DNA from: Bog-473 sp963828825
GTDB taxonomy: Bacteria > Actinomycetota > Acidimicrobiia > Acidimicrobiales > RAAP-2
Direction of reading: 5' to 3'
NCBI GenBank assembly: GCA_963828825.1
Contig: CAWHGF010000007.1
Coordinates: forward strand, 434,001 to 498,000
DNA length: 64,000 bases
Shown: positions 57,774 through 64,000 of the stretch, piece after piece
Layout of the letters: each line of letters opens with the position of its first letter
Position numbering within the stretch: the first letter of the stretch is position 1
Made by a program: the position numbers and the translations under genes
The notes under the pieces: model-generated
Seen by the model: only the letters and a program-made list of their open reading frames with translations
Told to the model about the DNA's origin: nothing
Databases searched by the model: none

Positions 57774-59365
57774 AGCTCGGTCTCGGCCTGCATCGTCGAC
57801 AGGCTCGGCATGGCCTCCGGCGTGACCACCGTGGGTCCGGCGGTCTCGCCGAGGTCGATGCCGCCGGGGGAACCGAGGACCAGCGGCATGGCCTCTGAGG
57901 TGTCGAGCCCCCGCCGCTTGTCGCTTATCTTGCGCCACCAGTAGAGGGGGATGTAGGCCGCCACGATCACCAGGCCCAAGATGTAGAGGAAATGCCCCTG
58001 TCCAGCGCCAACGACGATGTCAGGAGAATTCCAGCCGCCCACGAAGTAGTCGAAGGTGAGGAAGAGCGCCACCACCAGTGCGAGCCAGCGGAACCAACCC
58101 GGCAACCGGAACGGGCTGACCCGCTCTGGTCGGAACTGGCGCAGGATGAAGTACCCGTAGAGGGATCCCGCCACGGCGACGATGTAGCCGACGTTGGAGA
58201 AGATGTAGATGCGCACCGGGGAACCGAAGAGGCTCACGATAAGCGCGCAGACCACGTTGAAGGCCATGGCCCGGTCCGGCACGTGGTGCTTGTTCTTGTG
58301 CTCGAAGAAGCGCGGCAGGAGCCGGTCCTCGGAGGCCTGGAACAGCGACCGGGCGACTCCCATGATCGCATTGAGCACCGAGAGCATGAGGGCGAAGATC
58401 AGCGGGATCCCGATGACGTACTTCACCCAGGCGGCGTTGCCGAAGATATGGTCGCAGAAGCTCGTGTACAGGGTGAGCGGGTCCGCCGTCTTCAGTGAGG
58501 CGCCCAGGACCCCCACGAAGACGATCGCCGTGCCGATATAGACGAACACCCCGTAGAGGCCCTCGGCCGTCAGGGCGATCTTGGCGTCACGGGCCGGGTC
58601 GCGACACTCGCCGATGTAACACGCCGCCGCCTCCATGGCGATGGCGTTCCACGAGATGACGAAGATCCAGGCGAGGAAGAAGATGGTCCCCGAGCTCGCC
58701 GGGCTGGCGTAGTGGAAGCCCGAGATGTTCGACCAGTGGAAGCTGGACGGCTTGAAAATCGGCAGAATGATCAGCAGGGTCAGGGGCACCATCGACGTCA
58801 CGCCGAGGATGGTGGCGAACCTCGCGCCGAGCCGGATCCCGAGGTAGCACGGAATGAACAGCCCGATCAAACCGAGGAAGGTGATGACGAGCACACCCAT
58901 GGAGACGGGCGTGCCCAGCGTGCCGAGCGGCGAGAAGGCGCGGCCGAGCGGCACGTGGAAGAGCACGGCGATGTAACCGGCAGCCAGCAGCATGTTGATG
59001 GGCGCGACGGGGAACCAACCGAGCCAGTAACCCCAGCCCGAGACGCCGCCGATGTGCTTCGCCGTCGTGTGCCCGAGCGGCTCGAAGCTTTCGTAGGCGT
59101 AGGAGGGCATGCCACCCGTCCGGTGCGGCAACAGAGCGGCCAGCTCGCCCATGCACAGGCAGACGATCAAACCGATGATCACGACGAGGGCGATGGCCGG
59201 AATGGCCGCCGCGCCCATGGACGAGACCGCGAACGGGACAATGCCGGTCACCAGGATGGTGCCGGCCAGGCCGATCACGAATGCGCCCCACCAGTTCGTC
59301 CCCCGGCTCAGGGAGGTCGCGACCTCTGCGGGAGCGCCGCTCACGGCAGTACTTTCTTCACTCAT
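57770..59365 (-). CDS. APC-family amino acid/amine permease
   Basis: A 531-residue membrane protein with about twelve predicted transmembrane helices (for instance AFVIGLAGTILVTGIVPFAV, PAIALVVIIGLIVCLCMGEL and PLTLLIILPIF). GELAALLPHRTGGMPSYAYE carries the conserved helix-2/3 loop of the amino acid-polyamine-organocation superfamily. Upstream of it on the same strand is the glutamine synthetase-like gene; it likely imports the substrate (an amine, amino acid or gamma-glutamyl compound) that feeds it. ATG at 59365. Confidence 0.92.
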   Translation of the reverse strand: MSEESTAVSGAPAEVATSLSRGTNWWGAFVIGLAGTILVTGIVPFAVSSMGAAAIPAIALVVIIGLIVCLCMGELAALLPHRTGGMPSYAYESFEPLGHTTAKHIGGVSGWGYWLGWFPVAPINMLLAAGYIAVLFHVPLGRAFSPLGTLGTPVSMGVLVITFLGLIGLFIPCYLGIRLGARFATILGVTSMVPLTLLIILPIFKPSSFHWSNISGFHYASPASSGTIFFLAWIFVISWNAIAMEAAACYIGECRDPARDAKIALTAEGLYGVFVYIGTAIVFVGVLGASLKTADPLTLYTSFCDHIFGNAAWVKYVIGIPLIFALMLSVLNAIMGVARSLFQASEDRLLPRFFEHKNKHHVPDRAMAFNVVCALIVSLFGSPVRIYIFSNVGYIVAVAGSLYGYFILRQFRPERVSPFRLPGWFRWLALVVALFLTFDYFVGGWNSPDIVVGAGQGHFLYILGLVIVAAYIPLYWWRKISDKRRGLDTSEAMPLVLGSPGGIDLGETAGPTVVTPEAMPSLSTMQAETEL

Positions 59366-59436
59366 GTGCTCGTCTCCTCACGGGTTCGGATGTGCGGTCG
59401 GTCGTCGGTCGATACGTGTCATTGGTCCCGTAGCTC

Positions 59437-60819
59437 TCAGAAGGCCTGGAGGTAGCGGTCAACCTCCCAGGGGCTGACCTCGGCGTGGGCAGAGCGCACC
59501 TCGGTGCGCTTGGTCGCCACGAAGTAGTCGACGTAGTCCCCCTGCGGCGTCTTGCCCAGGCCGTCGCGCAGCACGTCATCGCGTTCGAGATGTTCAAGCG
59601 CGTGCCACAGCGTCATGGGCATGCTCCGCAAGCCCAGCTCGGCCGCCTCCACGTCACCGAGCTGGAGCAGGTTGAGCTCGCAGGGCCCACCCGGGTCCAG
59701 CCCGCGCGCGATCCCGTCCATCCCCGCCGCGATGAGCGCGCTAAGGGCGAGATACGGGTTGGCCGAGCCGTCGATGCAGCGGTCCTCCACCCGGCCGGGG
59801 TCCGGGACGCGCAGCATGTGCGTGCGGTCATTGCCCCCGTAGGTGGCATAGACGGGCGACCAGGCCGCGCCCGAGTTCGGGGGCGCGCTGGCCAAGCGCT
59901 TGTACGAGTTGACCGTGGGGCAGGCCACGGCACAGAGGGCTTCGGCGTGCTCGAGCAGGCCGGCGATGAAGGAGTAGCCGAGTTCGGAGAGGCCGAGACC
60001 CCGCTCGTCGTCCTCGGCGGCACAGAGCTCGTTGCCCCAGGGGTCCCAGAGGCTGAGGTGCATGTGCAATCCGTTGCCGGTCAGGTGCGAGAACGGCTTG
60101 GGCATGAACGTCGCCAGCATGCCGGCCTCGGCGGCCAGTGAGTGCACCATGTAGCGGAAGACGATCACCCGGTCGGACGTGGTCAGCGGATCGGCATAGC
60201 GGAAGTTCTGCTCGAACTGCCCGTTGGCGTCCTCGTGGTCGTTGGCGTAGTTGGCCCAGCCCAACGAGTTCATGTGGCGCGACACCGTGGTCAGGTGGTC
60301 ATACATGCGGGTCAGGGCACGGGCGTCGTAACAGGGCGCTTTGGCCCGATCCTGCGGGTCCGCCACGTCGATGCCGCCTTCGGGGTTGCGCCGCACGAGG
60401 AAGTACTCCGCCTCAGCCCCGACCTTGAGGGCGTAGCCGGCCTCAGCCAGTCGCTCGATTTGCCGGCGGAGGATGACACGGGGGGCGAACGGCCAGGGCT
60501 CCCCCAGCACCCAAGGGTCGCACTGGATGATCCCGAGACCGGGCCGCCACGGTGCGGGCATGTACGAGCTGAGGTCGGGCATGGCCAGGATGTCGGGAGA
60601 TGACGGCATCTGGCCCATGGGACCAGCGGCGAATCCGGCGAACCCGGCACCGTCCGCCAGCAGCCCATCGAGGGCGGAGACCGGCACCATCTTGGCGCAG
60701 GCCTTTCCGTGCATGTCGACGAACATGGCGAAGAGGAAGTCAACGCCGTCGCGTGCAATGGCCTCCCTCAGCTCCTCTGCGGTCGTCGGGGTCGGACTCG
60801 GTACAGTCGCTGTGCTCAC
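59437..60819 (-). CDS. Type III glutamate-ammonia ligase-like (GlnT / gamma-glutamylmethylamide synthetase GmaS-like)
   Basis: A 460-residue GS-fold enzyme. KVGAEAEYFLVRRNPEGG (E-x-E metal motif), LTGNGLHMHLSLWDPWGNEL (ATP-binding loop), NSYKRLASAPPNSGAAWSPV, GGNDRTHMLRVPDPGRVEDR and IDGSANPYLALSALIAAGMD show an active site for ATP-dependent gamma-glutamyl ligation. The second substrate could be ammonia, methylamine or another amine; GmaS in methylotrophs makes gamma-glutamylmethylamide. The neighbouring mgsABC-like genes favour methylamine handling (inference). Divergent from that operon. Confidence 0.88.
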   Translation of the reverse strand: MSTATVPSPTPTTAEELREAIARDGVDFLFAMFVDMHGKACAKMVPVSALDGLLADGAGFAGFAAGPMGQMPSSPDILAMPDLSSYMPAPWRPGLGIIQCDPWVLGEPWPFAPRVILRRQIERLAEAGYALKVGAEAEYFLVRRNPEGGIDVADPQDRAKAPCYDARALTRMYDHLTTVSRHMNSLGWANYANDHEDANGQFEQNFRYADPLTTSDRVIVFRYMVHSLAAEAGMLATFMPKPFSHLTGNGLHMHLSLWDPWGNELCAAEDDERGLGLSELGYSFIAGLLEHAEALCAVACPTVNSYKRLASAPPNSGAAWSPVYATYGGNDRTHMLRVPDPGRVEDRCIDGSANPYLALSALIAAGMDGIARGLDPGGPCELNLLQLGDVEAAELGLRSMPMTLWHALEHLERDDVLRDGLGKTPQGDYVDYFVATKRTEVRSAHAEVSPWEVDRYLQAF

Positions 60820-61068
60820 CGTGGCGGTTCACTTTCTCCCACTTGCGTGCCTCTGGGTTTGCTCGGTTCTCTCCTGGTGCAGGTCCTCCTTATTCAACGA
60901 TGTTGCCCCATGGGAAACCCACGATGGTTAACGAGATGTTGCGAAGTGTTGCGCCTCCGTTAACTGAAATCCGCCACCCCGGGGACGCGTGTCAGAGCTG
61001 CCGGCCGTTGCCTATTTCTCTACACTGTTTCTTGACAGGCAACCCTCGGAGGTCATAATAAAAGTATC
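60820..61068. other. Divergent intergenic region between the GlnT-like gene and the mgs operon
   Basis: About 250 bases, less GC-rich than average toward its end. It holds the promoter at 61032-61059; the GlnT-like promoter must be on the opposite strand but no clear hexamers stand out. CGATGTTGCCCC and GAGATGTTGCGAAGTGTTGC near 60900-60945 contain a TGTTGC repeated three times (60900, 60936 and about 60945), which might be a regulator site. Confidence 0.4.
61032..61059 (+). promoter_or_regulatory. Consensus promoter upstream of the flavin-binding protein/mgs operon
   Basis: TTGACA (61032-61037), a 16-base spacer and CATAAT (61054-61059) is the closest match to a housekeeping promoter seen in the window; the GTG at 61069 is 9 bases downstream of the -10, so the transcript has almost no leader. 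Confidence 0.6.
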
Positions 61069-61758
61069 GTGAGCATCCCCAACTCGGAGCGCACCACGCT
61101 GCACCGCTACGCTCATCGGGCCGCCTACGACCGGGGGACGGTCGATGCCATCCTGGACGAAGGCTTCGTGTGTCATGTGGGGCTGCACACCAACCGAGGT
61201 TTCCCGGTGGTCATCCCCCTCGCCTACGGCCGCAACGGGGACGTCGTCTATCTGCACGGTTCGGCGGCCAGCCGCCTCTTCCGGGGCGCCAGGGCGACCG
61301 ACGTGGAGATCTGCATGACGGTGACCTTCGTGGACGGGCTCGTCGTGGCCCGCTCCACCTACAACACCGACATCAACTACCGCTCCGTCGTGATCATCGG
61401 ACACGCCACCGAAGTCAAGGATCTCAATGAGAAGCGCGCCGGCCTGGACCGTCTGGTGGACCACATCATTCCGGGGCGGTCCGTCGACGCCCGCCCCCCG
61501 ACCGAGAAGGAACTGCGCAGCACCATGCTCCTCAAACTGCCGTTGGCCGAATCCTCGGCCAAGGTGCGCACGGGATGGCCGCTCGACGAGGAGGAGGACT
61601 ACGACCTCGACATCTGGGCCGGCGTCATCCCGATGTCCACGACGATCGAGCCCGCTCGCGCCGACCCCGCCCTGCGGGTTGACGCGCCCATGCCGGCCTA
61701 CGTGGCGCGCTACGGGCGCCCGATCGGCGGCCTGGGCGCAAGGGAAATGGCGGTCTGA
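61069..61758 (+). CDS. Pyridoxamine 5'-phosphate oxidase-like flavin-nucleotide-binding protein
   Basis: A 229-residue split-barrel FMN-binding protein. HRAAYDRGTVDAILDEGFVC, PVVIPLAYGRNGDVVYLHGS and SRLFRGARATDVEICMTVTF fit the NimA/PNPOx-like subgroup; VARSTYNTDINYRSVVIIGH follows. GTG start. It leads the operon ahead of the amidotransferase, with a one-base gap, so it may load flavin into, or protect, the FMN-containing synthase subunit. Its enzymatic role is unknown. Confidence 0.85.
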   Translation: MSIPNSERTTLHRYAHRAAYDRGTVDAILDEGFVCHVGLHTNRGFPVVIPLAYGRNGDVVYLHGSAASRLFRGARATDVEICMTVTFVDGLVVARSTYNTDINYRSVVIIGHATEVKDLNEKRAGLDRLVDHIIPGRSVDARPPTEKELRSTMLLKLPLAESSAKVRTGWPLDEEEDYDLDIWAGVIPMSTTIEPARADPALRVDAPMPAYVARYGRPIGGLGAREMAV

Positions 61759-61759
61759 C

Positions 61760-62665
61760 ATGTGTGGCGTTGTCGGGCTCCTGATCCGGGACCCGTTCCT
61801 CGAGCCCGAGCTCGGTTCCCTGCTGGTGCCGATGATCGAGGCACTTGACGAGCGCGGCCCCGACTCCTCGGGGATCGCGGTCTATGCCGACGACCGCCTC
61901 GCCGATGAGTCCGGCCTGCTACGGGTCTCGTTCGGTGCCGACACCGACGTCGATTGGATGGATCTCGGCTGTTCCCTCCTCGACCTGTGCGGCAACGGGG
62001 CCGACCTGCACCGCTTCGGTGCGGGTCTCGTCCTCGGTCTCCCCGAGGGCTCGTTCGCTGCCGTACGGGAGCTGTTGCGGGCGCAGTGGCCCGAGGTGCG
62101 GGTGCTGGGCACCGGGCAGAACCTGCGCGTTCTCAAGGACATCGGGAGGCCGACGGACACCTGCGCCCGCTACGGCATCGCTGAGTGGAGCGGCTACCTC
62201 GCCGTCGCCCACACGCGGATGGCCACGGAGTCGGCCGTCACCGTCTTGCACTCCCACCCGTTCGTGCCCGCCCGCGACCTCTGCGTGGTGCACAACGGTT
62301 CGTTCTCCAACTACGCCACCGTCCGACGCCGACTCGAGGACGACGGTGTCCACTTCGACTCGGACAACGACTCGGAGGTCGCAGCGCGCTTTCTGGCCCA
62401 GCGCCTCGAGTTCGGCGACGATCTCGAGGAAGCGACGCGCTGGGTCATGAAGGAGATGGACGGGTTCTTCACGCTCGTCATCACCAACGCGCAGGGCATG
62501 TCTGTCGTGCGCGACGCCTTTGCCTGCAAGCCGGCGGTCGTCGCCGAGACGCCGGGGTATGTCGCCGTGGCCTCCGAGTACAGGGCGCTGGCCGAGCTTC
62601 CCGGCATCGCGCAGGCCGCCGTCTTCGAGCCCCGGCCCGAGGAGGTCTACACGTGGAGCCGCTGA
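61760..62665 (+). CDS. mgsA: Class II glutamine amidotransferase subunit (MgsA/GlxB-like)
   Basis: A 301-residue Ntn-type glutaminase domain. The mature start MCGVVGLLIRDPFLEPELGS has the catalytic Cys2; ALDERGPDSSGIAVYADDR, SGYLAVAHTRMATESAVTVL, HSHPFVPARDLCVVHNGSFS and DSEVAARFLAQRLEFGDDLE are the glutamine-binding motifs of glutamate-synthase/GlxB proteins. It releases ammonia from glutamine for transfer to a synthase partner. With the next two genes it makes the three-subunit N-methylglutamate synthase-like or GltB-like complex. The frame's upstream extension is a shadow of the preceding gene. Confidence 0.88.
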   Translation: MCGVVGLLIRDPFLEPELGSLLVPMIEALDERGPDSSGIAVYADDRLADESGLLRVSFGADTDVDWMDLGCSLLDLCGNGADLHRFGAGLVLGLPEGSFAAVRELLRAQWPEVRVLGTGQNLRVLKDIGRPTDTCARYGIAEWSGYLAVAHTRMATESAVTVLHSHPFVPARDLCVVHNGSFSNYATVRRRLEDDGVHFDSDNDSEVAARFLAQRLEFGDDLEEATRWVMKEMDGFFTLVITNAQGMSVVRDAFACKPAVVAETPGYVAVASEYRALAELPGIAQAAVFEPRPEEVYTWSR

Positions 62666-63426
62666 CAGCGGACCGATCCGGTCTCGGCGACGCGCCGGCC
62701 GCGGCAGAGCGGTCCGGCACCTCGCAACCTGATCCGGGCCCCCTCGACTGCGGTGTGCTCGGCATCAGGGGCGTGAACCGCGTCCTGCAAGCCCTGCCCG
62801 ACGGGGTGGGGATCCGGGTTGCCCAGCCCCGGGGACGCCACAACCTGGCGGTCGGGGTCGCCAACGAGGTCTCCATCACCGTGGCGGGCAACGCCGGCTA
62901 CTTCCTGGGCGGCCAGTGCGGCCGACGGGACGGCTCCGGGCCCGACATCGTCGTGGACGGCTTCGTCGGTTGGTCGGTGGGCGAGAACCTCATGGGGGGC
63001 TCGATCCGGGTTCGGGGCGGTGCGTCGCAGAGCGCCGGGTCCAGTGCGCGGGGCGGCCGCATCTTCATCGAAGGGGACGCATCACTACGAGCAGGGATCT
63101 CGCTCAAAGGTGCCACGGTGGTCATCGCCGGCGACGCCGGTGCCATGACGGGCTTCATGGCCCAGGCGGGCACCATCCTCATCGGGGGTGACGCAGGGCA
63201 TGCCCTGGGCGACTCGCTCTACGAAGCAGTGATCTACGTCTCAGGGGCGATCGCCTCCCTCGGCGCCGACGCCGTGGTCGAGGAGCTGAGCGACGAGGAC
63301 GTGCTCGAAGTCAAGCGCCTGGTCGAGGCGACCGGCTTCGACCACATCGAACCCGAGAATGTCACGCGGGTTGCCTCGGCGCGCCAGCTCTACCACTTCT
63401 CCACGCACAACCACAGCGCGTACTGA
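62653..63426 (+). CDS. mgsB: GXGXG-domain subunit of glutamate-synthase-like complex (MgsB/GlxC-like)
   Basis: A 257-residue protein from GTG 62653, overlapping the amidotransferase end by 13 bases. VSITVAGNAGYFLGGQCGRR, DIVVDGFVGWSVGENLMGGS, GRIFIEGDASLRAGISLKGA and TVVIAGDAGAMTGFMAQAGT show the repeated G-x-G-x-G right-handed beta-helix seen at the C-terminus of GltB and as a separate subunit in GlxC/MgsB. It forms the ammonia-tunnel scaffold between the glutaminase and FMN domains. Confidence 0.88.
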   Translation: MEPLTADRSGLGDAPAAAERSGTSQPDPGPLDCGVLGIRGVNRVLQALPDGVGIRVAQPRGRHNLAVGVANEVSITVAGNAGYFLGGQCGRRDGSGPDIVVDGFVGWSVGENLMGGSIRVRGGASQSAGSSARGGRIFIEGDASLRAGISLKGATVVIAGDAGAMTGFMAQAGTILIGGDAGHALGDSLYEAVIYVSGAIASLGADAVVEELSDEDVLEVKRLVEATGFDHIEPENVTRVASARQLYHFSTHNHSAY

Positions 63427-64000
63427 TGGCCGGTCCCCCTGAGGCAGTCGTCCCACCCAACGCCAGCTTCCCGCCCGACGTCATCGCGCGGGTCCACGAC
63501 ATGGCGACGACGGGTCAGTATCCGATCCGCGGGCTCGGCGCGCGGCGCCCACTCCCCACCTTCGACGACCTCGTCTTCTTGACCGCATCGGTGTCGCGCT
63601 ACCCGCTCGAGGGCTACCGGGAGCGGTGCGAGACCAAGACGGTGCTCGGCGACCGGCACGGCGCAACGCCACTGGAGCTCGACATCCCGATCACGATCGC
63701 CGGCATGAGCTTCGGCGCCCTCTCGGCCTCGGCCAAGGAGGCCCTCGGGCGGGCAGCCACCGAAGTCGGAACCTCCACCACCACAGGTGACGGCGGCATG
63801 ACCACCGAGGAACGCAAGGCCTCGGCGCTCCTCGTCTACCAGGTGCTCCCGTCTCGATACGGCTTCGACCCCGCCGACCTCCGCCAAGCCGACGCAGTGG
63901 AGATCGTGATCGGTCAGGGCGCCAAACCCGGCGGGGGCGGCCTGCTGCTGGGGCAGAAGGTGAACGAGCGGGTGGCCACCATGCGCACCCTGCCGCCCGG
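63426..64000 (+). CDS. mgsC: FMN-binding glutamate synthase family protein (MgsC/GlxD-like), partial
   Basis: Starts at ATG 63426 overlapping the previous stop (TGATG) and runs off the right edge; about 191 residues are seen. ITIAGMSFGALSASAKEALG, TGDGGMTTEERKASALLVYQ and IVIGQGAKPGGGGLLLGQKV are glutamate-synthase central FMN-domain motifs (phosphate-binding and 2-iminoglutarate channel). The order amidotransferase-GXGXG-FMN domain matches mgsABC of the N-methylglutamate pathway; glxBCD is the rhizobial name. The Fe-S cluster cysteines would lie past the edge. Confidence 0.88.
   Translation, partial: MAGPPEAVVPPNASFPPDVIARVHDMATTGQYPIRGLGARRPLPTFDDLVFLTASVSRYPLEGYRERCETKTVLGDRHGATPLELDIPITIAGMSFGALSASAKEALGRAATEVGTSTTTGDGGMTTEERKASALLVYQVLPSRYGFDPADLRQADAVEIVIGQGAKPGGGGLLLGQKVNERVATMRTLPP

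Noticed and set aside
62898..63182. Glycine-rich periodic sequence in the GXGXG gene read as a nucleotide tandem repeat
   Set aside because: The repeat is at protein level (beta-helix turns); DNA units differ in sequence and length.
1..64000. CRISPR array, tRNA, rRNA, transposase, integrase or phage genes
   Set aside because: I looked for regular spaced repeats, cloverleaf-like segments and family motifs and found none I could support; a tRNA scan would be needed to exclude short RNAs.

Overview
The window is a GC-rich, densely packed stretch of a bacterial chromosome. Its gene content points to an actinobacterium with a lipid, steroid or terpenoid catabolic lifestyle: several CYP-type P450s, mycobacterial-style FadD3-like and FadE-like enzymes, family III CoA-transferases, F420/FMN luciferase-like monooxygenases, many TetR regulators, and many starts that look leaderless. 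Genus cannot be decided from the sequence. I recognised no rRNA, tRNA, CRISPR, transposase, integrase or phage gene, so this reads as chromosomal accessory or catabolic DNA.

Region 1 (1-15.7 kb) is acyl-CoA metabolism: a CitE-like lyase (cut by the left edge), a CaiB-type CoA-transferase with an NtaA-type flavin monooxygenase and a divergent GntR regulator, an operon of acyl-CoA ligase, a two-subunit acyl-CoA dehydrogenase pair and an enoyl-CoA hydratase, then another dehydrogenase, CoA-transferase, FadD3-like ligase, P450, hydratase and a DapB-fold oxidoreductase. Region 2 (15.7-21.2 kb) holds an FMN reductase/AhpD-like pair and an alcohol dehydrogenase-VOC-DUF3237-FAD monooxygenase operon; three genes here carry single-base frameshifts. 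Region 3 (21.5-31.1 kb) holds a desaturase, two paralogous P450s each accompanied by a paralogous SDR, a TetR regulator, a class II aldolase, a Rieske oxygenase and small helper proteins.

Region 4 (31.2-45.0 kb) looks like one regulon: Baeyer-Villiger monooxygenase, cyclase-fold hydrolase, amidohydrolase, SDRs, acyl-CoA dehydrogenase, a fused E1 alpha/beta oxo-acid dehydrogenase, a TetR regulator, a CoA ligase and a hydrolase. Three divergent promoters in it share the exact 10-mer GGTCGGTACA. I consider this the best candidate for an undescribed pathway: oxidise an alcohol to a ketone, insert oxygen, hydrolyse, activate with CoA and beta-oxidise.

Region 5 (45.2-56.6 kb) is mixed: hydrolase, FMN reductase, alpha/alpha-barrel glycosidase-like protein, an orphan ABC solute-binding lipidless exported protein, a TIGR00027-type methyltransferase, a dimethylformamidase-like protein, an epimerase with TetR, and a CYP125-like P450 with a quinone oxidoreductase under a TetR. 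Region 6 (56.7-64.0 kb, cut at the right edge) is a nitrogen locus: a type III glutamine synthetase-like enzyme (GlnT/GmaS), an APC permease and an N-methylglutamate synthase-like set mgsABC (glxBCD), with a flavin-binding protein at the head of the operon.

Four genes contain apparent single-nucleotide frameshifts; three lie within 3.1 kb at CG-alternating motifs and one is in a G8 run. These may be assembly errors rather than real pseudogenes. Starts were revised from the longest ORFs wherever a neighbouring gene, ribosome-binding site or -10 box argued for it.
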